Shown: positions 26,213 to 35,229, counted from the first letter of the stretch. The stretch: 64,000 nucleotides of DNA from Mycolicibacter longobardus (GCF_002102265.1 NZ_LQPG01000007.1:299519-363518), one strand, 5' to 3'. Program-made: numbers and translations. Notes: generated from the letters alone by a model not told the origin.

Positions 26213-27501
26213 CCCGGCATCCCCACCTGGGCGCTGTTGCGCGGCGGTCCCCCGATGGGCCCGAACAACGCCTCCTTGAGGCCGTCGGAGTTCAGCAGGA
26301 TGCCCTGGTTGCCGTACTCATACGGGTTGGCCCCGACGTCGGCGACCAGTGCGGGCACCCGGAACTCCGGCGGCACGTCGGGCAGGCCCAGGTCCGCGCA
26401 GTAGGAGCGCTCGGCGGTGGCCGCCACTTTCGGCAGGTGGTCGGGGTATCGATAGCGTTCCTTGCCGAGGGTGAAGCTGGCCGTGATGACGATGCCGGGA
26501 ACCGGCATGGGCGGTGACTTCGCGAACGGCACCAGACCACCGATCGAGCAGCCGAGCTGCTCGTGGTATTTGTCCAACAACTGCGAGGTCGGCTCCAGTA
26601 CCCGTGTCAGGTCGGTCAGACCCTGCCGGTTGTCTCCCAGCACTTCGTTGCCGGTATCGGCAAGACCGATGGCGCTGAGCAGGAAGGTGTCCAGGCTCTC
26701 GCGCTCCTCGACGATGCTCTCGCTCATTGTGGTGGCGTGCTCGATCGTGGCGGTGAGGTCCGGTGCCGCGTCGGCGTAGGACCGAAACACCGGCGCCATG
26801 GTGGCAGCCTCGTGCTCGAGGGTGTTCAGGCTCGGCTCGATCTCGGCCAGCAGCCTGTCGAAGTCGGTGAGCGCCTGCCCGATCTTGTGACCCCGGCCGT
26901 TGAAGGCCGTCGAGACGGCGCCGAGGGTTTCGTTGAGTTTCTTCGGGTCGATCTTGTCCAGAACCCGGACGAGTTGTTGGAACACGGTGTTGATCTCGAT
27001 GGTGACGTGTTCACCGGTCAGCACCTGACCGGCGTGCATCCTGGCCACCGACGGCTCCGGCGGCGCCACCAACTCGACGGACTTGGCGCCGAAAACCGTC
27101 GTCGAGGCGATGTTGGCGATGACGTTGGCCGGGATCCGCTGCAGCTGTCCCGGGTCCAGCTGCAGATGCAGTACGGCGGTGCCGTCCGGCCGGGGCTCGA
27201 TATCGCCGACCTTGCCGACCTGCACGCCGCGCATCTTGACCTTGGCATCGGGGTACATCACCAGGCCGGCCCGCTGGGACACCACCGTGACCGGCACCGT
27301 GCGGGTGAAGCTGCCGCGGAACAGGCCGATCGGCAACGCGATCAGCGCGGCGATGATCACCACCGTCGCCAGCCCGAGCAGCGGCCGCAGATATGCCGGC
27401 TGCCGCCGTCTGACACCGGCGGGCCGATGCCGGGGCGCGGCGGAGGACCGTTGGGCGCGGTCGCGTCCCAACGGTGGATCTGCCGTCGCCCCCAGCACCA
27501 C
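26209..27501 (-). CDS. mceA: MceA, Mce-family protein
   Basis: 430 residues. A basic N-terminal cytoplasmic segment of about 37 residues, an anchor helix (LLGLATVVIIAALIALPIGL), MlaD domain (about 70-150; VMYPDAKVKMRGVQVGKVG) and the helical MceA domain with a C-terminal extension. GTG start; the N-terminal extension is longer than in many MceA proteins. It is the first mce gene, yet no yrbE permease genes precede it; a thiolase remnant lies there instead. The operon promoter is not recognisable. Confidence 0.92.
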   Translation of the reverse strand: MVLGATADPPLGRDRAQRSSAAPRHRPAGVRRRQPAYLRPLLGLATVVIIAALIALPIGLFRGSFTRTVPVTVVSQRAGLVMYPDAKVKMRGVQVGKVGDIEPRPDGTAVLHLQLDPGQLQRIPANVIANIASTTVFGAKSVELVAPPEPSVARMHAGQVLTGEHVTIEINTVFQQLVRVLDKIDPKKLNETLGAVSTAFNGRGHKIGQALTDFDRLLAEIEPSLNTLEHEAATMAPVFRSYADAAPDLTATIEHATTMSESIVEERESLDTFLLSAIGLADTGNEVLGDNRQGLTDLTRVLEPTSQLLDKYHEQLGCSIGGLVPFAKSPPMPVPGIVITASFTLGKERYRYPDHLPKVAATAERSYCADLGLPDVPPEFRVPALVADVGANPYEYGNQGILLNSDGLKEALFGPIGGPPRNSAQVGMPG

Positions 27502-27514
27502 TACGGTTGTCCCG

Positions 27515-27763
27515 TCACCTCGACGCCGACACCGACGTCATCGCTCCCGACGAACAGCGGTTCGACACAGCGCTACGCCCACGACTGCCGCCCCCTTCCA
27601 CGATGGTTACCGCCGACACCGCAGTCGGACCCCCGATGTTGTGCGCCAAGCCGATCCGGGCGCCGTTGACCTGATTGACCGCTGCACCGCGCAACTGCTC
27701 GAAGAGTTCTACGCACTGTGCCATACCGGTGCCCCCCGGTGGGCGGCCTTTGATGTACGGCAT
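27515..27763 (-). pseudogene. Thiolase C-terminal remnant upstream of mceA
   Basis: An 82-codon frame whose first ~50 codons match the end of a thiolase: IKGRPPGGTGMAQCVELFEQ, then LRGAAVNQVNGARIGLAHNI with GG following, and VSAVTIVEGGG. Intact thiolases have GHPxGATG here, with an active-site His; this copy has Arg. The preceding ~340 codons are absent, and after the match the frame runs on into unrelated sequence to a stop 14 bases before mceA. GGGAG sits seven bases before its ATG, so a peptide could still be made. Most likely a deletion scar. Confidence 0.75.
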
Positions 27764-27791
27764 CGAGATCTCCCTGCTGCTTCCCGATGGC

Positions 27792-28997
27792 CTAGGTGAC
27801 CGCGCCGACGGTCTTGAGTTCGATGATGCGGTCCCAGTCCAAGCCGAGTTCGGTCAGGATCTCGTCGGTCTGTTCGGCAAAGCCGGGGGCCGGCCCGGTC
27901 GCCGGAGCGGTCACGTCGAACTGCACCGGGTTGGCGACCAACTCGAGTTCACCTGCGGCGACCAGGTATTCGTTGGCCCGGACCTGAGCATCGCGGGCCG
28001 CCTGCAGGGTGTCCTGCACCGGCGCCCACGGCCCGGACAGGGTGGCGAACCGCTCGCTCCACTCGGCCAGCGTGCGCTGGGCCATCGCCGCGGTGAGCAG
28101 TTCCACCGCCGCGGGAGTGTTGGCGGCGATGTCCTCGACGGTGGCGAACCGCGGGTCCTCGATCAGGTCGTCGAGTTCCATGTGCCGGCACACATCGGCC
28201 CAGAACTTGGTGGGCTGCATCATCACCAGCGAGATGTAGCGACCGTCGGTGGTCGGGTACAAGCCCACCAGCGGGTTGATCGGCGAGCCGTGCACGCCCG
28301 GCGGGAATGCCTCCAGCCGCTGACCCAGGTGGGTGGTGACCGCGACGGTGTGCCCCATCGCCCACAGCCCGCTGCCCAGCAGCGAGACGTCCACGACCGA
28401 GGGTTCGCCGGTGCGCTCCCGCTTCAGCAGCGCCGCCGCGATCCCGCCGGCCAGGTTGGTACCGGAGATGGTGTCGCCGTAGGCCGGTCCCGGCGGGCCG
28501 ACCATGCCCGCCATCCCGGGCGGGGTGATGGTGGCAGCGGTGCCGGCACGACACCAGAACGCGGTCATGTCGTAGCCGCCCTTTTCGGATTCCGCGCCAC
28601 GCGGACCCAGCGCGCTGCCGCGCGCGTAGACGATGTCCGGGTTGATCGCCCGGATGTCGTCGACATCGATGCCGAACTTCTGCCGGTGTGCGGGAAGGAA
28701 ACTCGTCAGGAACACATCAGCACGGCGGGCCAGCTCATAGAGCACGTCCCGGCCTTCGGCCACCGACATGTCCAAGCCGATGCTGCGCTTGCCGCGGTTG
28801 GCGTGTTCGATATTGGGATTCGGGTCGCCCTCGACCCGCAGCATGCCGGTCTGCCGCAGCCCCCGCTGCGGGTCACCGGTCACCGCGTGTTCGACCTTGA
28901 TGACCTCCGCACCCCACTCGGCCAGCACCGCACCGGCCGAGGGGACGAACCCGTACATCGCGACTTCCAGCACGCGAATGCCTTCGAGCGGCCTCAT
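27792..28997 (-). CDS. CoA transferase family III (CaiB/BaiF)
   Basis: 401-residue family III CoA transferase. N-terminal MRPLEGIRVLEVAMYGFVPS and AEWGAEVIKVEH with GDPQRGL, the GKRSIGLDMSV block, and DTISGTNLAGGIAAALLKRE are characteristic. It moves CoA between acyl donors and acids, or acts as an acyl-CoA racemase, without ATP. The active-site Asp is probably the one in NPDIVYARGSALGPRG or nearby and should be checked by alignment. Overlaps the aldehyde dehydrogenase (ATGA), which suggests aldehyde to acid to CoA ester. Confidence 0.92.
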   Translation of the reverse strand: MRPLEGIRVLEVAMYGFVPSAGAVLAEWGAEVIKVEHAVTGDPQRGLRQTGMLRVEGDPNPNIEHANRGKRSIGLDMSVAEGRDVLYELARRADVFLTSFLPAHRQKFGIDVDDIRAINPDIVYARGSALGPRGAESEKGGYDMTAFWCRAGTAATITPPGMAGMVGPPGPAYGDTISGTNLAGGIAAALLKRERTGEPSVVDVSLLGSGLWAMGHTVAVTTHLGQRLEAFPPGVHGSPINPLVGLYPTTDGRYISLVMMQPTKFWADVCRHMELDDLIEDPRFATVEDIAANTPAAVELLTAAMAQRTLAEWSERFATLSGPWAPVQDTLQAARDAQVRANEYLVAAGELELVANPVQFDVTAPATGPAPGFAEQTDEILTELGLDWDRIIELKTVGAVT

Positions 28998-30511
28998 GCA
29001 TTGTCTCCGGTGAACGGCACGGCGAAGGTCTTGCTCTCCAGGAACTCCTCCAGTCCGGCGACGCCCATCTCACGGCCGATGCCGGACTGTTTGTATCCCC
29101 CGAACGGCGCGTCCGGGCTGAAGTAGTTGCCGCCGTTGATCGAGAACGTTCCGGTCCGGATCCGGCGGGCCAGCGCCACCGCCCGGTCCTGGCTGCCGAA
29201 GACCGCACCGGAGAGCCCGTAGATCGAGTTGTTGGCGATCCGCACCGCATCGTCGTCGTCGTCGTAGCCGATCACCGTCAGCACCGGCCCGAAGACCTCC
29301 TCCTGGGCGATCTCGCTGTCCGGGTCGACGTTGGTCAACAGCGTCGGGGTGTAGAAGAAGCCGGGATCGACCTTCTCGCCGCCGGTCACCAGATTGGCCC
29401 CAGCGGCGACGGCTCGTTTGACCATGCCGTCGACCTTGTCGCGCTGCTTGGCGCTGATCAGCGGACCCATGTAGGTCTTGGGATCGGTCGGGTCGCCGTA
29501 GCGCACGTGGGAGAAGTTGGTCTTGATCAGTTCGACGATCTCGTCGTGGTGACTCTTGGGAACCAGCAGCCGCGACGTCAGGGCACAGCCCTGGCCGGCG
29601 TGGGTGACCATCGAGAACGAGGCGAAAATCGCGGCCATGTTGAAGTCGGCGTCGTCGAGGATGATGGCCGCGGACTTGCCGCCGAGTTCCAGGAAGACCC
29701 GCTTGAGTGTCCCGCTGGCGGCGGCCATGATCGCCCGGCCCGTCGGGGTGGACCCGGTGAAGGTGACCATGTCGACGCCCGCGTCGGTGGTCAGCGCCGC
29801 GCCCACCGCGGGGTCCGACGAGCTGAGCACGTTGACCACCCCGGCCGGGATGTCGGTGTGGTTCGCGATCAGTTCACCGAGTGCCAGTGTCACCAGCGGG
29901 GTGTCGGGCGCTGCCTTGAGCACGATGGTGCAGCCGGCGGCCAGCGCTGGCGCCAGCTTTGCCAGCGCCAGCTGGTTGGGGTAGTTGTAGGCGATGATGG
30001 CCGCGACAACGCCGGCGGCTTCCTTCTCCACCCAGCGGTGGTGCAGCATGCCCCGGCTTTCGATGTTGCCGAGGTCTTCGGTCATCGGATAGTCCTTGAG
30101 CAGATCGGCGTAGTAGCGCACGATCGCGATCGGCTGGTCCAACTGGGCACCCTGGGTCAACGCCGGGGTGGCGCCGACTTCGGCGATGGTGAGGGCGGCG
30201 AGTTCGTCGCGGTGCTCGACCAGCGCACGATGCAGCTGATCCAGGCAGCGGATGCGCAGGGCGGTGTTGGTGGGCCAATCGGTTGCGTCGAAGGCCTGCC
30301 GCGCCGCCGCCACCGCCGCGGTCGCCTGCTCGACAGTGGCCTCCGGGGCCTGGCCCAGGACTTCTCCGGTGGCCGGGTTGAGCGACGCGTACGTTCGGTC
30401 CGCGTCCACCAGTTCGCCGTTGATCAGCAGTCGCCGGGCAGGAACCTCCTCGGTGGCCGTCGCTCCGCGTAGGCCATCGGTGATGGTCTCTGCCGTGTCC
30501 TGCGAACTCAT
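28994..30511 (-). CDS. Aldehyde dehydrogenase
   Basis: 505-residue NAD(P)-dependent aldehyde dehydrogenase. Catalytic Glu in LELGGKSA and Cys in GQGCALTS; cofactor region FTGSTPTGRAIM; C-terminal PFGGYKQSGIGREMG. Oxidises an aldehyde to the acid that the downstream CoA transferase may activate. Divergent from the SDR-SDR-ferredoxin-P450 operon; a half-site ATTCTC at 30537-30542 lies 25 bases upstream. Confidence 0.93.
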   Translation of the reverse strand: MSSQDTAETITDGLRGATATEEVPARRLLINGELVDADRTYASLNPATGEVLGQAPEATVEQATAAVAAARQAFDATDWPTNTALRIRCLDQLHRALVEHRDELAALTIAEVGATPALTQGAQLDQPIAIVRYYADLLKDYPMTEDLGNIESRGMLHHRWVEKEAAGVVAAIIAYNYPNQLALAKLAPALAAGCTIVLKAAPDTPLVTLALGELIANHTDIPAGVVNVLSSSDPAVGAALTTDAGVDMVTFTGSTPTGRAIMAAASGTLKRVFLELGGKSAAIILDDADFNMAAIFASFSMVTHAGQGCALTSRLLVPKSHHDEIVELIKTNFSHVRYGDPTDPKTYMGPLISAKQRDKVDGMVKRAVAAGANLVTGGEKVDPGFFYTPTLLTNVDPDSEIAQEEVFGPVLTVIGYDDDDDAVRIANNSIYGLSGAVFGSQDRAVALARRIRTGTFSINGGNYFSPDAPFGGYKQSGIGREMGVAGLEEFLESKTFAVPFTGDNA

Positions 30512-30729
30512 CCAAGCCTCCCGGCGGGGTAACTAGATTCTCATCTGCGGCGAATCATACATCTCATATGTGAGAACTCAAGGGCGGGAGAAACCCTCGC
30601 GGCCTGCGGTTCTACGACGGGAGTCCGTGGCGCTGCGGCGTTTTCGCTGCTGGGAGGTGGTCCATCGGCGCCTTGCCAGAAACAGACGTGCGAGAGTACG
30701 ATTCTCACACCTTGGAAAGGAGATTCTTT
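30512..30729. promoter_or_regulatory. Divergent control region with GAGAGT-N3-ATTCTC site
   Basis: 218-bp gap without a supportable gene. At 30692-30706 is a palindrome GAGAGTACGATTCTC, one mismatch from the GAGAAT-N3-ATTCTC element found elsewhere, 23 bases before the SDR start. Near the aldehyde dehydrogenase side are a half-site ATTCTC (30537-30542) and TCTCA-N4-TGAGA (30562-30575). AAAGGAG at 30716-30722 is the SDR ribosome-binding site. Confidence 0.6.
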
Positions 30730-31452
30730 GTGACCGAGACGGGCCTCGCGAGGACTGCTGTCGTGACCGGGGGCGCCTCGGGCATCGGCGCGGCCGTGGT
30801 GAATCGACTGCGCGCCGACGGTCACCGGGTCGCCATCATCGACCTCAAGCCTCAGGACGCTGAAGAATCGGCCTTCGCCGCCGACGTCACCGACCGCGGC
30901 CAGATCGACGCCGCCCTGACGCAGATCCGCGAACAGCTGGGACCGGTCACCATCCTGGTCAACGCCGCCGGGCTGGACGGCTTCAAGAAGTTCAGCCACA
31001 TCAGCTTCGCCGACTGGCAGCGCGTCATCGACGTCAACCTCAACGGCGTCTTCCACACCATCCAGGCGGTGCTGCCCGACATGCTGGCAGCCGGCTGGGG
31101 CCGCATCGTCAACATCTCTTCGTCGAGCACGCATTCCGGCACTCCTTATATGGCGCACTACGTTGCCGCCAAGTCCGCCGTCAACGGGCTCACCAAGACT
31201 CTGGCGCTGGAATACGGGCCGAACGGAATCACCGTCAATGCGGTGCCGCCGGGATTCATCGACACCCCCATGCTGCGCAACGCCGCGAGCCACGGATTTC
31301 TCGGCGACCTCGAGGACAACATCGCCCGCACCCCGGTGCGCCGCATGGGCAGGCCCGAAGACATCGCGGCGGCGTGCGCGTTCCTGGCGTCCGAGGAGGC
31401 CGGCTACATCACCGGACAGATCCTGGGCGTCAACGGCGGCCGGAACACCTGA
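30730..31452 (+). CDS. SDR oxidoreductase (FabG-like)
   Basis: 240 residues: TGGASGIGAAV, VNAAGLDG, Ser in NISSSSTHSG, YVAAKSA (Tyr-x3-Lys) and VNGG near the end. GTG 30730 is chosen because AAAGGAG lies seven bases upstream. Probably a 3-hydroxyacyl-CoA or cyclic alcohol dehydrogenase. First gene of an SDR-SDR-ferredoxin-P450 unit with a palindromic site 23 bases before the start. Confidence 0.91.
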   Translation: MTETGLARTAVVTGGASGIGAAVVNRLRADGHRVAIIDLKPQDAEESAFAADVTDRGQIDAALTQIREQLGPVTILVNAAGLDGFKKFSHISFADWQRVIDVNLNGVFHTIQAVLPDMLAAGWGRIVNISSSSTHSGTPYMAHYVAAKSAVNGLTKTLALEYGPNGITVNAVPPGFIDTPMLRNAASHGFLGDLEDNIARTPVRRMGRPEDIAAACAFLASEEAGYITGQILGVNGGRNT

Positions 31453-31498
31453 CATCTCACCAACGAGGCGGGCACAGACACCAACGAAAGGAACAGCT

Positions 31499-32359
31499 GT
31501 GGGACGCGTTGCCGGAAAGGTCGCATTCATCACGGGAGCAGCCCGCGGGCAGGGCCGCAGCCACGCGCTGCGGCTTGCCGAGGAGGGCGCCGACATCATC
31601 GCCGTCGACCTGTGTCAGGACATCGAGACGATCGGCTACCCGATGGCCCGGCCGGAGGATCTCGAGGAGACCGCCAAGCTGGTCGAGAAGACCGGACGCG
31701 GCATCGTCACCGCCCAGGCCGATGTGCGCGACGCCGCGGCGCTCAAGACCGCGCTGGATGCCGGGCTGGCCGAGTTCGGCAAGCTCGACATCGTCGTCGC
31801 CCAGGCCGGGGTGGCCGGGATGAAGGGCAACCCGCCGCTGCAGGCGTGGATCGACGTCATCAACACCAACCTGGTTGGCACCATCAACGGCATTCAGGTC
31901 GCCCTGCCGCACCTGTCCGAGGGGGCGTCGATCATCGCCACCTCGTCGGCCGCCGCGTTGATGGACGCCCACCAGAAGGCCAACCCGGGCGGCGACCCGG
32001 GCGGAATGGCCTACATGACCTCCAAGCGGTTGATCGCGCAGTACGTACACGACCTCGCGACGGAACTGGCGGTACGCGGCATCCGCGCCAACGTCATTCA
32101 CCCGACGAACTGCAACACCGACATGTTGCAGAGCGAGCCGATGTACCGCTCCTTCCGGCCTGACCTGGAACACCCGACCCGCGCCGACGCCGAACCGGTC
32201 TTCTACGTGCAGCAGGCGATGAAGGTGCCGTTCATCGAACCCGAGGACATCTCCAACGCGGTGCTCTGGCTCGCCTCCGAGGAGGCCCGGTACGTCACCG
32301 GCATGCAGTTGCGGGTCGATGCCGGCGGATATCTCAAGTGGTACGACTACCACGTCTGA
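31499..32359 (+). CDS. Mycofactocin-coupled SDR
   Basis: 286 residues. The N-terminus GRVAGKVAFITGAARGQGRS followed by HALRLAEEGADIIAVDLC is the signature of mycofactocin-dependent SDRs (carveol-dehydrogenase type, TIGR03971 group), which hold NAD tightly and pass electrons to mycofactocin. YMTSKR supplies Tyr-x3-Lys, and the family's insert with a TxCNTDM-like segment (HPTNCNTDM) is present. GTG 31499 with GAAAGGAAC upstream. Likely oxidises an alcohol made by the P450 encoded two genes downstream. Confidence 0.92.
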   Translation: MGRVAGKVAFITGAARGQGRSHALRLAEEGADIIAVDLCQDIETIGYPMARPEDLEETAKLVEKTGRGIVTAQADVRDAAALKTALDAGLAEFGKLDIVVAQAGVAGMKGNPPLQAWIDVINTNLVGTINGIQVALPHLSEGASIIATSSAAALMDAHQKANPGGDPGGMAYMTSKRLIAQYVHDLATELAVRGIRANVIHPTNCNTDMLQSEPMYRSFRPDLEHPTRADAEPVFYVQQAMKVPFIEPEDISNAVLWLASEEARYVTGMQLRVDAGGYLKWYDYHV

Positions 32360-32401
32360 TGTCATCGAGATCGCCGAAATCGACTGGAAAGGAACGAGAA
32401 C

Positions 32402-32596
32402 ATGAAGGTCTCCGTTGACGGACAGCGTTGCCAGGGGCACACGCTGTGCGCGATGATCGCGCCTGATTCCTTCGTGCTCAACGACATCGACGGCACCTCG
32501 TCACCGGTGTCGGAAGTGGTTCCGGCCGATCAGCAGGACGCCGTGCGCGAGGCCGCACACTCCTGCCCCGAACAAGCCATCCTCATCGAGGAATGA
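32402..32596 (+). CDS. P450-associated ferredoxin, 64 aa
   Basis: Single-cluster ferredoxin with RCQGHTLC ... SCPEQAI: Cys-x2-His-x2-Cys...Cys-Pro. His occupies the variable fourth-ligand position. Begins MKVSVDGQRCQGH, acidic throughout. Stop overlaps the P450 start (ATGA), so it is the obvious electron donor of that P450. Confidence 0.93.
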   Translation: MKVSVDGQRCQGHTLCAMIAPDSFVLNDIDGTSSPVSEVVPADQQDAVREAAHSCPEQAILIEE

Positions 32597-33993
32597 GTAG
32601 GGAGGATTCCTTGACCGTCAATGATTCCCCGGCCGCGACCGGCCAGGACGACTCAGCAGACGACCGTAAGAAGAACGTCTTCTACTTCGATCGCCACACC
32701 CCGGAGTACCGCGAACACTTCGACGAGATCACCAGCGAGATGCACGCCAAGTGCCCGATGGCGTGGAGTCCCACCTACAACGGGCACTGGGTGGCCGCCG
32801 ACAGCAAGCACGTCTTCGAACTGGCCCGCTGCCCCGCCGTCTCGAATCATCACGACATCAGCGGCGAAACACCGTTCCAGGGCATCACCATCCCCAAAGC
32901 AAGCCGTGCGACGGTGGTGCGTGGCGGCATCCTGGAGATGGACGAGCCCGAGCACAGCGCCTACCGCGGTGCGTTGAACCCGTACCTGTCCCCCGCCGCG
33001 ATCAAGCGGTGGGTGCCGTTCGTGGACGAGATCACCCGCGCGGCAATCGATGAGCACATCGAGTCGGGCCGGATCGACTTCGTCGAGGACCTGGCCAACG
33101 TGGTCCCCGCGGTGTTCACCCTCGCCATGATGGGTATCGAACTCAAGAAGTGGAACGTCTACAGCGAGCCCACGCACGCATCGGTGTACACCCCCGAGCA
33201 CTCGCCCGATCGCGAGAAGATCAACGAGCAGCACCGCGAAATGGGCATCGACATCATCAACAACATGATGGAGATCCGGGAGAACCCGCGCCCCGGCCTG
33301 GTCAACGCCATGCTGCAGTTGCGCATCGACGGTGAGCCGGCGCCGGACATCGAGATCCTGGGCAACCTGGGCCTGGTGATCGGCGGCGGTTTCGACACCA
33401 CCACGGCGCTGACCGCGCACGCGCTGGAATGGCTCGGCCAGCACCCGTCCGAGCGCACCCGGCTCAGCAACGAACGCGAAACTCTGTTGGACCCGGCGAC
33501 CGAGGAGTTCCTCCGGTTCTTCACGCCCGCGCCGGGCGACGGCCGGACGTTCTCCGAGGATGTCGAGGTCGAGGGGCAGCAGTTCAAGCAGTTCGAGCGG
33601 CTCTGGCTGTCCTGGGCGATGGCGAACCGGGACCCCTCGATCTTCTCCGAGCCCAACCGGCTCATCATGGACCGTAAAGGCAACCGGCACTTCAGTTTCG
33701 GCCTGGGGGTCCACCGCTGTATCGGCTCCAACGTGGCGCGCACCGTCTTCAAGTCGATGCTGACCGCCGTGCTCGATCGGATGCCCGACTACCAGTGCGA
33801 CCCCGACGGGACCGTGCACTACGACACCATCGGTGTCATCCAGGGCATGCGGAACCTGCCGGCCACCTTTACCCCCGGCAAGCGACTCGGGCCGGGACTG
33901 GACGAGACGCTGGAGAAGCTACAGCGGATCTGCGACGAGCAGGAGTGCGCGCGCCCGATCACCGAACGCAAGGAGACCGTCGTCATCGACTGA
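32593..33993 (+). CDS. Cytochrome P450
   Basis: 466 residues, longer than most bacterial P450s owing to about 30 extra N-terminal residues and a C-terminal tail (EKLQRICDEQECARPITERK). I-helix GGGFDTTT, K-helix region EEFLRF, and the heme loop FSFGLGVHRCIG are all intact. Preceded by its ferredoxin and two SDRs, suggesting hydroxylation then alcohol oxidation. A 22-bp hairpin just after the stop probably ends the transcript. Confidence 0.94.
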   Translation: MSREDSLTVNDSPAATGQDDSADDRKKNVFYFDRHTPEYREHFDEITSEMHAKCPMAWSPTYNGHWVAADSKHVFELARCPAVSNHHDISGETPFQGITIPKASRATVVRGGILEMDEPEHSAYRGALNPYLSPAAIKRWVPFVDEITRAAIDEHIESGRIDFVEDLANVVPAVFTLAMMGIELKKWNVYSEPTHASVYTPEHSPDREKINEQHREMGIDIINNMMEIRENPRPGLVNAMLQLRIDGEPAPDIEILGNLGLVIGGGFDTTTALTAHALEWLGQHPSERTRLSNERETLLDPATEEFLRFFTPAPGDGRTFSEDVEVEGQQFKQFERLWLSWAMANRDPSIFSEPNRLIMDRKGNRHFSFGLGVHRCIGSNVARTVFKSMLTAVLDRMPDYQCDPDGTVHYDTIGVIQGMRNLPATFTPGKRLGPGLDETLEKLQRICDEQECARPITERKETVVID

Positions 33994-34000
33994 ACCCCCT

Positions 34001-34054
34001 GCGCGAGCAGACACAGAATCGCTTCGCGGGGTGCGATTGTGTGTCTGCTCGCGC
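34001..34054. terminator. Long hairpin between convergent P450 and fadE
   Basis: Arms 34001-34022 and 34033-34054 pair over 22 bp with one mismatch, around a 10-base loop. It begins 7 bases after the P450 stop and reaches the fadE stop on the other strand, so it could terminate both transcripts. There is no U-run. Palindromes of this GCGAGCAGACxCA type recur in mycobacterial intergenic regions as far as I recall. Confidence 0.65.
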
Positions 34055-35229
34055 TAAGCGCGGGGCAGTCCCAGCACCTGCTGGGCGATGATGTTGCGGT
34101 GGATCTCCGAGGTGCCCCCGGCGATGGTGCCCGAGAAGCTGCGGGCATGCCGCTCGAACCAGCTGGCGAAGTAGCTGTCGAGGTTCATCGGCGCGTACGG
34201 CCCCGAGTTTGCCGGGTGCACAAGCCCACCCGCCCCGGCGGCGTCCAGCGCGTGACCGGAGGCGAACATCTCGGCCTCCGACCCCAGTAGCTTGAGCACC
34301 GACAGCGCCGCCACGTCCTCCTCGCCGCGCGCGGCCCGCGCCAGCGCCCTGGACCCCAGCAGGCGCAACGCCTGATAGTCCATGACCGCCGTGGCGAATC
34401 GGTCGCGCTCCAGTGCGCCGTCGGGGTGGAAGTCGGCGATGATGTTGTCCAGCCGGTCGGCGAAACCCAGCCACATCATGGTGCGTTCGTGGCCCAGTGA
34501 TCCGTTGGCCACCCGCCAGCCGCCGTTCAGCGGGCCTACCAGGTTCTCCCCCGGTACCCGCACATCGGTGAAGAACACCTCGTTGAAGTCTTTGTCGTCG
34601 ATCCCGCAGACGGTGGGGAACGGACGGCACACCACCCCGGGGGTGTCGGTGGGGATCAGCAGCACGCTGATGCCTTTGTGCTTGGGCGCGTCGGGATCGG
34701 TGCGCACGAACGTCAGCAGCACGTCGGCGTCGTGAGCGCCCGAGGTCCACACCTTCTGGCCGTTGACGATGAAGTCATCTCCGTCGCGATCCGCCCTGGT
34801 GCGCAGCGATGCCAGATCAGAGCCTGCGCTCGGCTCGCTCATCCCCAGCGATGCGGTGATCTCGGCGCGCAGAATCGGCACCGCCCAGCGCTGCTTCTGC
34901 TCGTCGCTGCCGAACGAAAGCAACGATGCCGCAATGATATTCACACCCTGTGGATTGAAACTGTGATAGATCCGGCGCCGGCACAACTCCTCCAGGTGCA
35001 CGAACTGCTGCAGCAGGGTGGCGTTGCGGCCGCCGAACTCGGGCGGGTTGCCCGGCAGCAGCCAGCCGTTGTCGAACAGCAGTCGCTGCCAGCGCCGCGC
35101 CCACTCCGGCATGTGCGACACCGAGCGTGGGCGCTCGCAGGTGTCGGCCTCGGCGGGCAGGTTGGCGTCGAGGAAGGCCCCGAACTCGGCGCGGAACTCC
35201 TCGACGTGCGCGTCAAATGTGAGCTGCAA
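34054..35229 (-). CDS. Acyl-CoA dehydrogenase, FadE subunit
   Basis: 391 residues with a full ACAD fold: helical N-domain, middle beta domain (ITASLGMSEPSAGSDLASLRT, FIVNGQKVWTSGAHDADVLL), C-domain ending SGTIAGGTSEIHRNIIAQQVLG. The TTG at 35229 follows GAGGAG by four bases and aligns with the start of its paralogue at 57320. Paired with the 336-residue ACAD encoded immediately upstream (17-base overlap), consistent with a mycobacterial alpha2beta2 FadE acting on a bulky ring or side-chain CoA ester. Confidence 0.92.
   Translation of the reverse strand: MQLTFDAHVEEFRAEFGAFLDANLPAEADTCERPRSVSHMPEWARRWQRLLFDNGWLLPGNPPEFGGRNATLLQQFVHLEELCRRRIYHSFNPQGVNIIAASLLSFGSDEQKQRWAVPILRAEITASLGMSEPSAGSDLASLRTRADRDGDDFIVNGQKVWTSGAHDADVLLTFVRTDPDAPKHKGISVLLIPTDTPGVVCRPFPTVCGIDDKDFNEVFFTDVRVPGENLVGPLNGGWRVANGSLGHERTMMWLGFADRLDNIIADFHPDGALERDRFATAVMDYQALRLLGSRALARAARGEEDVAALSVLKLLGSEAEMFASGHALDAAGAGGLVHPANSGPYAPMNLDSYFASWFERHARSFSGTIAGGTSEIHRNIIAQQVLGLPRA

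Noticed and set aside
27474..27799. Plus-strand frames in the gap upstream of mceA as a possible small gene
   Set aside because: Their residues do not resemble any protein, whereas the minus-strand frame shows clear thiolase C-terminal residues.
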